A stretch of 64,000 nt of DNA from Uliginosibacterium sp. Its GTDB lineage: Bacteria > Pseudomonadota > Gammaproteobacteria > Burkholderiales > Rhodocyclaceae. The stretch is from positions 206,001 through 270,000 of the forward strand of contig JADKDZ010000003.1 of the NCBI GenBank assembly GCA_016718265.1, given 5' to 3'. A program made the position numbers and the translations under genes. The notes under the pieces were generated by a model that searched no databases, was not told where the DNA came from, and saw nothing but the letters and a program-made list of their open reading frames with translations. Of this stretch, positions 36,685-45,846 are shown in pieces. Within the stretch, counting starts at the first letter, position 1, and every line of letters starts with the position of its first letter.

Positions 36685-37296
36685 GTGCGCATTCATATTC
36701 TCGGGGCATCGGGCTCCGGCACCAGCACCTTGGGGCGTGCCCTGGCAGAGGCGCTTCCGGCGCCTTTCTTCGACTCGGACGACTTCTACTGGGAGCCGAC
36801 CGAGCCGCCGTACCGCACACCGCGCACGCACGATGCGCGTCGTGCTGCCCTGGTATCGGCCGTCGAGGGCCTGCCAAGCTGGATTGTGGCCGGCTCAATG
36901 ATGGGCTGGGGCGACGCACTCATTCCCGCATTCGACCTCGTTGTTTATCTTGCGATTCCGCCAGAAATTCGGCTTGCACGTCTGCGCGCGCGTGAGCAGG
37001 CACGCTTTGGCGATCGCTTGGCGCGCGGAGGCGACATGCATGCCGACCATGCTGACTTCATGGACTGGGCCGCCCGGTATGACACGGGCGGGCTCGACAT
37101 CCGCAGCAGGGCCAGCCACGCGCGCTGGATGACGCTGCTTGGCTGCCCCGTGCTGCCTATCGAGGGTGATCTATCGACGGAGGCTCGGTTGACGAAAGTG
37201 AGTGCAATGCTGTCGGCAAGCCCCCGGGCTACGCCACCCTCGCCGCTGTGGCTCGCCGAACGACGTGACGCCCACCCGGATTGGCCGAGTGAGTGA
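36685..37296 (+). CDS. P-loop (adenylate-kinase-like) protein
   Basis: The 203-residue protein has Walker A GASGSGTSTLG, a D-rich loop FFDSDDFYW and the helix IRLARLRAREQARFG, like the small adenylate-kinase-related proteins near FlaR. The fold is a nucleotide kinase; the substrate is unknown. It lies 15 bases after ybiT. After its stop a stretch begins that resembles the sequence after the Crp-like gene at 39228. Confidence 0.85.
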   Translation: MRIHILGASGSGTSTLGRALAEALPAPFFDSDDFYWEPTEPPYRTPRTHDARRAALVSAVEGLPSWIVAGSMMGWGDALIPAFDLVVYLAIPPEIRLARLRAREQARFGDRLARGGDMHADHADFMDWAARYDTGGLDIRSRASHARWMTLLGCPVLPIEGDLSTEARLTKVSAMLSASPRATPPSPLWLAERRDAHPDWPSE

Positions 37297-37324
37297 CGCT
37301 TGGCGCGGGCGAAAAAGTGGCCTG

Positions 37325-37380
37325 CCTGGCAGCCAGTATTCATGACGTTTTCTGGTATGCCTTGCCGGACTTGACTGATT
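37325..37380 (+). repeat. Imperfect direct repeat, left copy
   Basis: Matches 39297-39364 at about 80% over its first 42 bases (begins CCTGGCAG, contains TATTCATG and ATGCCTTGCC). It lacks a 12-base insert present in the right copy. It flanks the hydrolase/Crp pair. Confidence 0.6.
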
Positions 37381-37456
37381 ACTGCCCTCCAATTTGGCCA
37401 TCAGATGGTTGCCAACGCCTGCATTTACTGACGTGGGGATTTGTGCGGCGCAGGCG

Positions 37457-38467
37457 TCACCGTTCCGCGGCGGGTGCGGTCAGGAAGTTTCTGATGGCTT
37501 CCACGCTGGCCGCGGGCTGGTCGTTGAACATGAAGTGGCCGGCCCCGGGGAGCGTGAGCAGTTGAGCGTCGGATTCCGGGCTGAACTTCGCCATCATCCG
37601 GCGTTGCACGGATTCACCCTGCACCTGATTGCAGGCGCCACGCAGAAACAGCACGCGGCCGGTGTAACGCGCCAGGCCTTGGGCAAAGTTCAGCGTCTTG
37701 CCCCATTCAGGATCGTTCATCATGCGCCCCACGGTGGCTTCAAAGACCGGGCTGCCAAAGCGCCAGGCCTGCAGGGGCGGCAGTTGGCCGTTGCACAGCT
37801 CATTGGGTGCTTGGGTCAGCGGCATGATTTGCAGCAGAAACCAGTCGTCGCGGGCATAGGGGTCGTCCCCGGTGCTTATCCACCACTTGCCTAGCCAAGC
37901 CTTGGCAAAGCCCGCCACCACACGCCAACCCGGCCAACCGCCACGGGGTAGACCGTCCAGCGTATCAGCGTCCAGAAAGCCCGGCTCGGCCAGCACCATG
38001 CGGTCCACTTTGTCCGGGTGGGTGCCCGCATAGCGTGATGCCAACATCGCCCCCCAGGAGTGGCCAATGATGTGGACCGGTTGCGTGGGGCTGAAGTGCT
38101 GGATGACCGCATGCAAATCAGCGACAAAGCTGTCCACCGTGATCTGGCTGGCGGGTACCCGCTGGGACAGGCCGCTGCCCAACTGGTCGTAGAACACCAC
38201 ACGGTATTGGTTGGCGAGGGCAGACAGCCCGAGCAAATAGCGGTAGTCGGCGCCCGGGCCGCCATGCAAGACCACCACCACGGGCGCGCTGAGGTCGCCA
38301 AAGGCCTCCACATGTAATTTGTGGCCGTTTAGTGTCAGTTGTGGGAGCGTGGGGTCGTCCTCCACGGTCGCGGGAACCTGGCCCAGGACCGGCAGGACGC
38401 TCAAGGCCAGCAGGCAGGCCATGGCGCGGTGGGCCCATCGGGAGGGGGTACGGGGGATACGGGGCAT
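37457..38467 (-). CDS. Alpha/beta hydrolase (proline-iminopeptidase-like), exported
   Basis: The 336-residue protein has a signal peptide (MACLLALSVLPVLGQVPA region), then an alpha/beta hydrolase core: oxyanion loop HGGPGADYRYL, nucleophile elbow GHSWGAMLASR (Ser), and a late GAGHFMFND with the catalytic His. The S33/iminopeptidase group is the closest visible match. It is divergent from a Crp-family gene and both lie between two related repeats, suggesting that regulator controls it. Low-level secretion is inferred from the signal. Confidence 0.87.
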   Translation of the reverse strand: MPRIPRTPSRWAHRAMACLLALSVLPVLGQVPATVEDDPTLPQLTLNGHKLHVEAFGDLSAPVVVVLHGGPGADYRYLLGLSALANQYRVVFYDQLGSGLSQRVPASQITVDSFVADLHAVIQHFSPTQPVHIIGHSWGAMLASRYAGTHPDKVDRMVLAEPGFLDADTLDGLPRGGWPGWRVVAGFAKAWLGKWWISTGDDPYARDDWFLLQIMPLTQAPNELCNGQLPPLQAWRFGSPVFEATVGRMMNDPEWGKTLNFAQGLARYTGRVLFLRGACNQVQGESVQRRMMAKFSPESDAQLLTLPGAGHFMFNDQPAASVEAIRNFLTAPAAER

Positions 38468-38604
38468 TGTTTTCTTTCGGAAAGTTGCGCAGGCCCGGAT
38501 GTTCGGCTGCTAGAGTTCGGCCGTCGATAACATCGGATAACTCGCCACCCCACCGCTCCACGGTAGATCGCTCCGTACGCGACGCGACATGTGTGTGGGC
38601 CCGG

Positions 38605-39228
38605 ATGCCGAACCCTGCCATGAAGCCTGAACCGCTCACCCCAACGGATTGCGACAAGGTGCTGGCCACCGCACAGCGCATCGCCCCTGTGGACGCCTCG
38701 GCGTTTGCGCCGCTCTTGCGTGATATGCGGGCCGTGCAACTCAAACCCCAGGATGTTTTGCTGCGCGTGGGCGATGCCCCGCCAATGGAGTGTTTTGTGC
38801 TCGACGGCGTGCTGCACACTTGGTTGGGTGACGCCCAGGGCCGGGCAGTGACGCTCGATTTCTACAAGGGGCCTTGCGCCATGACGCCTGCCATTGCGCG
38901 CAGCCGCGCCGGGCAATCGCGCATCCACTGCGAGGCGCTGACCGCGGCGCGTGTGGTGCTGTTTGAAGCGTCGGCCCTGAGCCGCACGATGATGGCCGAT
39001 ATCGCGATGGCCCGTTGGGGAGACGCCGTATTAACCCAAGAACTGGTGCGGCGCGTGGACCGCGAGCTGGCCTTGGCCACCCAGCCCGCCAAGGAACGTC
39101 TGCTGGCCTTGCGCGCCGAAAAGCCGGGCCTGGAGGATACGGTGCCCCACCACCACCTGGCCAGCTACCTGGGCATGACCCCGGTCAGCCTGAGCCGGCT
39201 GCGCGGCCAATTGCGGCGCGCCGAATGA
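38605..39228 (+). CDS. Crp/Fnr-family transcriptional regulator
   Basis: From ATG 38605 (an ATG at 38620 is possible) the 207-residue protein has a cNMP-binding-like beta roll (DVLLRVGDAPPMECFVLDGVLHTW) and a C-terminal helix-turn-helix (PHHHLASYLGMTPVSLSRLRGQL). No Cys cluster is present, so it is not an Fnr-type oxygen sensor. It is divergent to the hydrolase with 137 bases between and probably regulates it. Confidence 0.88.
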   Translation: MPNPAMKPEPLTPTDCDKVLATAQRIAPVDASAFAPLLRDMRAVQLKPQDVLLRVGDAPPMECFVLDGVLHTWLGDAQGRAVTLDFYKGPCAMTPAIARSRAGQSRIHCEALTAARVVLFEASALSRTMMADIAMARWGDAVLTQELVRRVDRELALATQPAKERLLALRAEKPGLEDTVPHHHLASYLGMTPVSLSRLRGQLRRAE

Positions 39229-39296
39229 CGCTTTGCGTGGGTGCAATCAGGCCCGCCTGTACCGGCTTGCTCGGTGTGCCTTTGCACGGGGGTGCG

Positions 39297-39364
39297 CCTG
39301 GCAGTCAATATTCATGCGGCTTTCGGCGATGCCTTGCCTGGAAGCCTTGTCGGACTTGGCTGAT
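39297..39364 (+). repeat. Imperfect direct repeat, right copy
   Basis: Same start and core as the left copy at 37325, with a 12-base insert after TTGCC before GGACTTG. It lies downstream of the Crp-family gene. Confidence 0.6.
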
Positions 39365-39399
39365 GAGGCAGGCCTGGTGAACCCTCCAGGCTCCGTGTG

Positions 39400-39790
39400 T
39401 CAGCGCTGAGGCCTCGGTGGTGCGATCCAGAGCCAGCCGAAACCCAGGGCCAGAACGACGTGCAGAACCGCATTGGGCAGAATCCCGGAGAGCAGGGTGA
39501 TGACGCCATCGGCATAGCCGGCGACCTCGACGCCCAAGCAGGCCTAGCTGGATGAGCAGATTGCCCGCCATTAGCGCGCGCATGGTTGGCGAATCCGGCT
39601 GGGTGCGCACCCGGACAAAGATCACGCCCATGGCGAGGAGCATCACGCCGACTTCCCGCATCCACAGGCAGGTGGCTGCGGTGGGCGCTACGCCCTTGCT
39701 TTCGAGCAGGGCAGCGGGAAACAGGGTGGCGACGGTGCCGACCCCCAGTGCGATGAGGGTGGCAAAGCTGAGGAAGAGAATTCGGGACAT
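39400..39790 (-). pseudogene. Small membrane protein (DUF4345-like), frameshifted
   Basis: The frame from ATG 39790 encodes MSRILFLSFATLIALG, LWMREVGVMLLAMGVIFVRV and LLIQLGLLG, then turns to Arg-rich nonsense. One fewer base in the CCC run at 39533-39535 restores EVAGYADGVITLLSG and WLWIAPP, ending at a TGA at 39400. The repaired product of about 129 residues has four helices and resembles small DUF4345-type membrane proteins. It is divergent to the XRE gene, which may regulate it. Sequence error is as likely as true decay. Confidence 0.7.
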
Positions 39791-39923
39791 CGTGTGGCGC
39801 CTTTCGCGTGAAGTTGCCAACGCCGTGGGGCGGGCATGCGGCCATTTTTGGCATCGCCCGCCCGCGCCGCAATGACCTCATCAGGTAAGTGTCGGCCCGG
39901 GCCTCGGCTGGTACAGTGCGCGG

Positions 39924-40724
39924 ATGTCTGACGCCTTGTTCTGTGCACTGCTCAAGTTCTGGCGACGCAAGCGCGGCTTGTCGCAGCTCGACCTCGCGCT
40001 GACGGCCGGGGTATCCGCGCGGCATCTCAGCTTTCTGGAGTCCGGGCGGGCGCGGCCGAGCGAGGAGATGGTGCTTCGCCTGATGTCGGTGCTCGCCGTT
40101 CCGTTGCGCGATCAGAACGAGGTGCTGCGCGCGGCCGCCTTTCCGCCCCGTTTTCCGGAACTGGGCCTGGAAGCCTTACCGCCGCCGCTCGATTTTGCGC
40201 TGACGCACATGCTGCGCCAGCACGCGCCCTATCCCATGACGGTGATGAACGCCGGGTATGAGATCCTCCGCGCCAACCCGGCGGCGGAGGCGATTTTCGG
40301 GCGTTTTCTCGCCAAGCCTGAACACTGGGCCGGCCCGCTGAATCTGCTCGCCCTGGTCTTCGACCCGCAAGGGGTGCGCCCCTTCATCGAGAACTGGGCG
40401 AGTGTTGCGCAGCAACTGCTGATCCGCCTGCACCGCGAGGCCCTGGCGCGCCCCGGTGACGCGCGACTGGGTGATCTCTTGCGACAGGTGATGGCCTATC
40501 CCGGGGTGCCGCAAGCCTGGCGCGCGCCGGACTTTTCTGTCGCGTCGGCGCCAACCTTGACACTCCGACTGACGCGGGAGTCGCTTACGCTGCAGTTCTT
40601 CACGACGCTCACGGTTTTTTCCGCGCCCCAGCAGGCGGGGCTGGACGAGCTGAGGATCGAAAGCTACTTCCCCATGGATGCGCAGACCGCGCAGACCTGC
40701 GAGGCCCTGCTTTCTGGCGCCTGA
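39924..40724 (+). CDS. XRE-family regulator with MmyB-like ligand domain
   Basis: The 266-residue protein has an HTH_XRE domain at residues about 12-66 (KRGLSQLDLALTAGVSARHLSFLESGRARPS) followed by a MmyB-like PAS-type ligand domain with YPMTVMNAGYEILRANPAAEAIFG. Such regulators typically repress a neighbouring small transporter or oxidoreductase; here the divergent gene is the frameshifted membrane protein at 39400. Ends 10 bases before the convergent kinase gene. Confidence 0.92.
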   Translation: MSDALFCALLKFWRRKRGLSQLDLALTAGVSARHLSFLESGRARPSEEMVLRLMSVLAVPLRDQNEVLRAAAFPPRFPELGLEALPPPLDFALTHMLRQHAPYPMTVMNAGYEILRANPAAEAIFGRFLAKPEHWAGPLNLLALVFDPQGVRPFIENWASVAQQLLIRLHREALARPGDARLGDLLRQVMAYPGVPQAWRAPDFSVASAPTLTLRLTRESLTLQFFTTLTVFSAPQQAGLDELRIESYFPMDAQTAQTCEALLSGA

Positions 40725-40734
40725 ACGCGGGGGC

Positions 40735-41625
40735 TCAGCGTGTCAGCGTGGCCACGAGGCCGCTGGCCATGCGCTCGGCTTGGCCAAGGTAGGCGCGGCC
40801 GAAGAGATTGAGGTGATTGAGAACGTGGTAGAGGTTGTACAGCGGCTTGCGCGTCTCGTAGCCTTCGTTGAGTGGCCAGGCTTCGCGGTAGGCGGCGTAG
40901 AACGCCAGAGGCAGGCCGCCGAACAACTCGCTCATAGCGACGTCGGTCTCGCGGTCGCCAAAATAGACGGCCGGGTCAAACAGCACGGGCGTGCCGTCAG
41001 CGAGCGCGCCGAGATTGCCGCCCCAGAGGTCGCCGTGGAGCAGACTTGGCTGCGGGCGGTAGTCGAGAAACAGCGCGGGCGTCCGCTCGCAGATGGCCTC
41101 GCCGTGCTTCTGCAGGCTGCCCCGAAAGCCGCCTGCAGCGGCCTTCTCCAGCTGGGGTCTGAGGCGGTGGTCGACAAAGAAGCGCGCCCAGTGATCGCTC
41201 TCGCCATTGCTTTGCGGCGCATTACCGATGAAATTATCGCGCGGCCAGCCGAAATGCTCGCCCGTGCAGCGATGGAGTTCGGCCAGTGCTGAGCCGGCCC
41301 GGCGCGCATGCGCGGTGTCGCGCAGCGGGCCCATCTCCAGCCACTCCAGCAGCAGGAAAGCCTGCCCCGCATCCTCGCCTTGCGCGAGCACGGATGGGAC
41401 CTTCACCGCCGGGCAACGCGCCAGCGCCGCCAGCCCTTCCGCTTCTGCCGCAAACATCGCCGAATCGCTTGCCGGGCGCAGCTTGGCGAAGACCGCCCCT
41501 CCCATGCCCGCGAGCTTCAGCGTCGTTTCACCGCGGCCGAGCGGTGTAATGTCGGTGATGCAAAAGTCATTGCCCAGTGCGTCGCGTGCATGGCCTTCGA
41601 GGCAGGCACGCAGCGATGGGGTCAT
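40735..41625 (-). CDS. Fructosamine kinase family protein
   Basis: The 296-residue protein has an aminoglycoside-phosphotransferase-like kinase fold: FLLLEWLEMGPL hinge, catalytic loop LLHGDLWGGNLG, and metal site FDPAVYFGDRETDVAMSELFGG. These enzymes phosphorylate fructosamines or ribulosamines on glycated proteins, allowing deglycation. The start ATG overlaps the argH stop (ATGA), so it is translated from the argH transcript. Confidence 0.92.
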   Translation of the reverse strand: MTPSLRACLEGHARDALGNDFCITDITPLGRGETTLKLAGMGGAVFAKLRPASDSAMFAAEAEGLAALARCPAVKVPSVLAQGEDAGQAFLLLEWLEMGPLRDTAHARRAGSALAELHRCTGEHFGWPRDNFIGNAPQSNGESDHWARFFVDHRLRPQLEKAAAGGFRGSLQKHGEAICERTPALFLDYRPQPSLLHGDLWGGNLGALADGTPVLFDPAVYFGDRETDVAMSELFGGLPLAFYAAYREAWPLNEGYETRKPLYNLYHVLNHLNLFGRAYLGQAERMASGLVATLTR

Positions 41626-43046
41626 GCCGCGATCAGCCTGGCGCGGGCGCGAGCGATCGCCGCGCGTACTTGCTCAGGCGCCGTGCCGCCGATGTGGTTG
41701 CGCGAGGCGAGCGAACCTTCGACGGTGAGCACCGCGAAGATGTCATCCCCGAGCTTGTCGGCCGCGCCGGCGACGTGGGCCATGCTGGCGCGCAACTCGT
41801 CGAGCGACATGTCGGGCAGGTCGCAGCCCTTCTGCTCGGCAGCACGCACGGCGAGTGCGACGGCCTCATGGGCGTCGCGGAAGGGCAGGCCTTTCTTGAC
41901 GAGGTAGTCGGCCAGATCCGTTGCGGTGGCGAAGCCGAGCTTCAGCGCTTCGCGCATGTTGTGCGCCTTCACCTTGATGCCGGTAATCATGTCGGCATAA
42001 ATCCGCAGCGTGTCGATCATGGTGTCGGCGGCGTCGAAGATCGGTTCCTTGTCTTCCTGATTGTCCTTGTTGTAGGCCAGCGGCTGGCCTTTCATCAGGG
42101 TCAGCAGCGCGATCAGGTCGCCATTCACGCGGCCGGTCTTGCCACGCACCAGCTCGGGCACGTCCGGGTTCTTCTTCTGCGGCATGATCGAGGAGCCGGT
42201 GGTGAAGCGGTCGGCCAGATCGATGAAGCCGAAGCGCGGGCTCATCCACAGGATCAGCTCTTCCGAGAGGCGGGACAGGTGGGTCATTGCCAGCGCTACT
42301 GCAGCACAGAATTCGATGGCGAAGTCGCGATCCGACACCGCATCCAGCGAGTTCTCGCAGACTTCCTCGAAGCCCAGTTCGCGCGCGACGAACTCACGGT
42401 CGATGGGATAGGTGGTGCCGGCCAGCGCAGCGCTGCCCAGGGGCAGGCGATTGGTGCGGCGACGCACGTCGACGAAACGCTCGGCATCGCGCCGGGTCAT
42501 TTCGTAATACGCCAGCAGGTGGTGGCCGAAGGTGACGGGCTGGGCGATCTGCAGGTGCGTGTGGCCGGGCAGCGGGGTGGCTGCGTGGGTTTCGGCGAGG
42601 TTCAGCAGATTGGTCTGGAAGTCGCGAATCAGCACCAGGATGCTGTCGATGGTGTCTCGCAGCCACAGGCGGATGTCGGTGGCAACCTGGTCGTTGCGCG
42701 AGCGGCCGGTGTGAAGGCGTTTGCCCGCGTCACCGATCAGCGCGGTGAGCCGCTGCTCAATGTTCATGTGCACATCTTCCGCATCGAGTCGCCAAGCGAA
42801 TTCGCCGCGAGCGATTTCGCTGGTAATCTGCGCCATGCCGTGCTCGATATCCGCCAGATCCTGGTTGGTGATGATACCTTGCTTGGCAAGCATCTTCGCG
42901 TGCGCCAGCGAGCCGCGGATATCCTGCATGGCCATGCGGCAGTCGAAGAATACTGAGGCCGTGTAGCGCTTGACCAGCTCGGAGACGGGCTCTGAGAACC
43001 TGCCTGACCATGTGCCGGCGCCGTTGCCGGTGGAAGAATCTGTCAT
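41622..43046 (-). CDS. argH: Argininosuccinate lyase (ArgH)
   Basis: The 474-residue enzyme makes arginine and fumarate in the last step of arginine synthesis. The fumarase-superfamily signature GSSIMPQKKNPD is present, with the catalytic Ser in that loop; other marks are RSRNDQVATDIRLW and HTHLQIAQPVTFGHH. It heads an operon with the fructosamine kinase gene and is divergent from the sensor kinase at 43118. Confidence 0.97.
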   Translation of the reverse strand: MTDSSTGNGAGTWSGRFSEPVSELVKRYTASVFFDCRMAMQDIRGSLAHAKMLAKQGIITNQDLADIEHGMAQITSEIARGEFAWRLDAEDVHMNIEQRLTALIGDAGKRLHTGRSRNDQVATDIRLWLRDTIDSILVLIRDFQTNLLNLAETHAATPLPGHTHLQIAQPVTFGHHLLAYYEMTRRDAERFVDVRRRTNRLPLGSAALAGTTYPIDREFVARELGFEEVCENSLDAVSDRDFAIEFCAAVALAMTHLSRLSEELILWMSPRFGFIDLADRFTTGSSIMPQKKNPDVPELVRGKTGRVNGDLIALLTLMKGQPLAYNKDNQEDKEPIFDAADTMIDTLRIYADMITGIKVKAHNMREALKLGFATATDLADYLVKKGLPFRDAHEAVALAVRAAEQKGCDLPDMSLDELRASMAHVAGAADKLGDDIFAVLTVEGSLASRNHIGGTAPEQVRAAIARARARLIAA

Positions 43047-43117
43047 AATGTGGTGGGTAGCGGGAGTGGATGGAGGGATATGGTGGGCTTATCTGCTTTG
43101 GCAAGGGACATCAGCGC

Positions 43118-44167
43118 GTGAAGGCGACGAGTATAAAACAAACCCAGAGCGCCGCTCCGGAGCGCACGGTGAGCGAGCGTGGCATCAAGTGTCTGGTGCC
43201 GGACTTTCGCAATATGGGGACCCTGCTGCGCATTGTGCTGCTGGGTAACGCGCTATTGCTGATCACCGCCCTGATGCGTGCCCCATCTCTGGCGGGGCTG
43301 GGGCGTGAGTTCCTGGAGTTGGCAGCACGGGCGGAATTGCCGCTGCTGATGTTTGTGCTTCTGATCTATTTTTGCGGGACCTGGCTGCAGCGCCTGAACT
43401 GGCGCGATCTGAGCCTGATCTCGAGCTGCACCGCCGTTTTCCTGGCCGTGGTGTCGCAATCTTTCTTCTTTCCTCCGGCCACCGCAGATGCCTACTTGCT
43501 GGGCTTGCTGTGGGCCCTGGGTGCCGTCGCGTTGATGGTCTGCTACCTTCACTGGCGCCAGATTGCGCAGATGCCAGCGCTGGATGAAGCGCGGATTCTG
43601 GCGCTGACCTCGCGGATTCGCCCCCACTTCTTCTTCAACAGCATCAATGGCGTGCTCGGCGTGATGCGGGCGGACCCCAAGCGGGCGGAGCAGGCGCTGG
43701 AGTCCCTGGCGGAGCTGTTTCGTGACCTGATGCGTGACAGCCGCAACCTGGTGACGCTCTGCGATGAGATAGAGCTGTGCAATCGTTATCTGGAACTCGA
43801 ACGTTTGCGCCTCGGCGATCGCCTGCAGGTGAAGTGGGAGCTGAAATACGCACCGCTGAATGCGCTTGTACCACCATTGATGCTTCAACCTTTGATCGAA
43901 AATGCCGTTTATCACGGGATTGAGCCGAACGTGGAAAGCGGAACCATCCTGGTGCGGATCATCCGGAAGGGGAACGTGCTCGATGTACGCATCAGCAATC
44001 CGGTTTTCGAAGGTTTCCAGCGAGCCGCGGGTAATCGCATGGCGCTGGGCAATATCCGCGAGCGATTGCAGCTGTTTTTTGATCTGGAAGCGACGCTGAC
44101 GACGGAAGTGCAGGATAAGGAATTCGTGGTGAAGATCCGGATGCCGCTTCGAAGGGAGGAGAAGTGA
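43118..44167 (+). CDS. algZ: AlgZ/LytS-type sensor histidine kinase
   Basis: The start is GTG 43118 behind AAGGGA. The 349-residue protein has four membrane helices in the first 140 residues and a HisKA_7TM/LytS-type His_kinase region: RPHFFFNSINGVLGVM (phospho-His), LQPLIENAVYHGIEP (N box) and a degenerate ATP lid. It should phosphorylate the LytTR regulator encoded next. In Pseudomonas AlgZ/AlgR controls alginate and type IV pili; the target here is unknown. Its stop overlaps the algR start. Confidence 0.9.
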   Translation: MKATSIKQTQSAAPERTVSERGIKCLVPDFRNMGTLLRIVLLGNALLLITALMRAPSLAGLGREFLELAARAELPLLMFVLLIYFCGTWLQRLNWRDLSLISSCTAVFLAVVSQSFFFPPATADAYLLGLLWALGAVALMVCYLHWRQIAQMPALDEARILALTSRIRPHFFFNSINGVLGVMRADPKRAEQALESLAELFRDLMRDSRNLVTLCDEIELCNRYLELERLRLGDRLQVKWELKYAPLNALVPPLMLQPLIENAVYHGIEPNVESGTILVRIIRKGNVLDVRISNPVFEGFQRAAGNRMALGNIRERLQLFFDLEATLTTEVQDKEFVVKIRMPLRREEK

Positions 44168-44928
44168 TGGAACAAGCGCCGCTAGCGGTGATGATTGTGG
44201 ACGACGAGGCGCCCGCACGGGAGCGGCTTCGCGACCTGTTGGGGGATATTGCCGCCGAGCAGCCGACCAAGATTGTCGGTATTGCGTCGAACGGGGTAGA
44301 GGCCTTGCGTCAGCTGGAAGACGTGCGGGTCGATGTGCTGTTGGTCGATATCCGCATGCCGGCGATGGATGGTATCGAGTTTGCCCAGCACGCGAGCCGC
44401 CTCACCTTCCCGCCCAAGATCATTTTCGTGACTGCGTTTGACGAGCATGCGGTGCAGGCTTTTGAGCTCGCGGCGCTTGATTACCTGCTCAAGCCGGTGC
44501 GTGCCGAACGACTCGCGAACGCGCTGCAGAAAGTACGCAAGTCCAGCAACTCGACACGGGATGTGATCGATACCATTGCCGCGCCACGCCGGCATTTGAC
44601 CTGCAGTGAGCGGGGCAAGATCCACTTGATTCCGATCGCTGAGGTGCTCTACCTGAAAGCGGAGTTGAAGTACGTGACGGCGCGCACCGCGAGTCGCGAA
44701 TACCTGCTGGAAGAGTCGCTGGTGCAACTCGAAACCGAGTTTCCCCAGCGCTTTGTGCGGGTGCATCGGAACTGTCTGGTCGCGCGTGATTCGGTGGTGG
44801 GGTTCGAACGCTCGGTTGGCGAAGACGGTGGGGAGGGCTACTGGTCCGTGCGTCTGAATGGCATATCGGAGCTGCTGCCCATCAGCCGCCGGCAATGGGC
44901 CAATGTGCGGGCCGTGCTGGGCGACTGA
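44167..44928 (+). CDS. algR: AlgR-like LytTR response regulator
   Basis: The 253-residue protein has a receiver domain (VMIVDDEAPARERL, phospho-Asp in LLVDIRMPAMDGIEF, Lys in DYLLKPVRA) and a LytTR DNA-binding domain (IHLIPIAEVLYLKAELKYV, QRFVRVHRNCLVARDSV). The ATG at 44167 overlaps the kinase stop. An intrinsic terminator with a 16-bp perfect stem ends the operon. Confidence 0.93.
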   Translation: MEQAPLAVMIVDDEAPARERLRDLLGDIAAEQPTKIVGIASNGVEALRQLEDVRVDVLLVDIRMPAMDGIEFAQHASRLTFPPKIIFVTAFDEHAVQAFELAALDYLLKPVRAERLANALQKVRKSSNSTRDVIDTIAAPRRHLTCSERGKIHLIPIAEVLYLKAELKYVTARTASREYLLEESLVQLETEFPQRFVRVHRNCLVARDSVVGFERSVGEDGGEGYWSVRLNGISELLPISRRQWANVRAVLGD

Positions 44929-44951
44929 GCCTGCCGCGCAAGACCTTGCTT

Positions 44952-44986
44952 CATGAAAAGGGCCCCGAACCGGGGCCCTTTTCATG
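44952..44986. terminator. Bidirectional terminator between algR and AIM24 gene
   Basis: Perfect 16-bp inverted repeat around a 3-base loop; the arms read A4-GGGCCCCG one way and T4 on the other, so it can end transcription from both strands. It sits between convergent genes. Confidence 0.88.
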
Positions 44987-45007
44987 ACAGGTCGGTCTTG
45001 CAGCCGA

Positions 45008-45805
45008 TCAATTGTCCCTGCCGCCGATGAAGCCGCCCAGTGCGCCGAGCACCGAGCCTTCTTCGCGATTGCCGCCGCCCGCGCTGGGCGCCGCAGCGAT
45101 GATGCGGTTGGCCAGCCGAGAGAGTGGCAGTGACTGCAGCCAGACCCGCCCGGGGCCACGCAGGCTTGCAAAGAACAAACCTTCGCCGCTGAACAGCGCA
45201 CTCTTGAGTTTGCCCACGTACTGAATGTCGAACGCCACCGAGGGTTGGTAGGCGACTACGCAGCCGGTATCGACACGCAAGATTTCTCCGGGCGCCAGAT
45301 CGCGTACAGCCAAGGTGCCACCCGCGTGAACAAAGGCCATGCCATCGCCCTCCAGCTTCTGCATGATGAAACCTTCGCCGCCAAACAGTCCGACACCGAG
45401 CTTGCGCTGGAAGGCGATTCCGAGCTGAACCCCTCGCGCAGCGCACAAAAAGGCGTCTTTCTGGCAGATCAGCGTACCGCCGAGTTCGGAGAGGTCGACC
45501 GGGATGATCTTGCCAGGGTAGGGCGCAGCGAAAGCGACGCGACGCTTGCCACTCCCTTCGTTATGGAAGATCGTGGTGAACAGGGACTCACCCGTGATCA
45601 GACGTTTGCCAGCGCCCATCAGCTTGCCAAAGAGGCCGCCTTGCTGTTGTGCGCCATCACCGAAGACCGTATCCATCTGGATGCCGTCTTCCATCATCAT
45701 CATGGCACCTGCTTCACCAATGGCCGCCTCGCCTGGATCGAGCTCCACTTCCACGTACTGCATCTCGTTGCCGAATATTTCGAAATCGACGACATCCATT
45801 GCCAT
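45008..45805 (-). CDS. AIM24/TIGR00266 family protein
   Basis: The 265-residue protein is a double-stranded beta-helix of the AIM24 family: YVEVELDPGEAAIGEAGAMMMM at the start, FQRKLGVGLFGGEGFIMQKLEG and HAGGTLAVRDLAPGE in the middle. Yeast AIM24 shapes the inner mitochondrial membrane; bacterial members are uncharacterised and often linked with SPFH and PspA-type proteins. It follows the molybdopterin oxidoreductase gene on the same strand after a 41-base gap. Start ATG 45805. Confidence 0.9.
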   Translation of the reverse strand: MAMDVVDFEIFGNEMQYVEVELDPGEAAIGEAGAMMMMEDGIQMDTVFGDGAQQQGGLFGKLMGAGKRLITGESLFTTIFHNEGSGKRRVAFAAPYPGKIIPVDLSELGGTLICQKDAFLCAARGVQLGIAFQRKLGVGLFGGEGFIMQKLEGDGMAFVHAGGTLAVRDLAPGEILRVDTGCVVAYQPSVAFDIQYVGKLKSALFSGEGLFFASLRGPGRVWLQSLPLSRLANRIIAAAPSAGGGNREEGSVLGALGGFIGGRDN

Positions 45806-45846
45806 ATATCGCGCTCCGTCAGAAAAAGAAAAACCGAGTCAAGTCA

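Noticed and set aside
37297..39399. Integron cassette hypothesis for the hydrolase/Crp pair
   Set aside because: No attC-like core sites at the repeats and no integrase; kept only as imperfect direct repeats.
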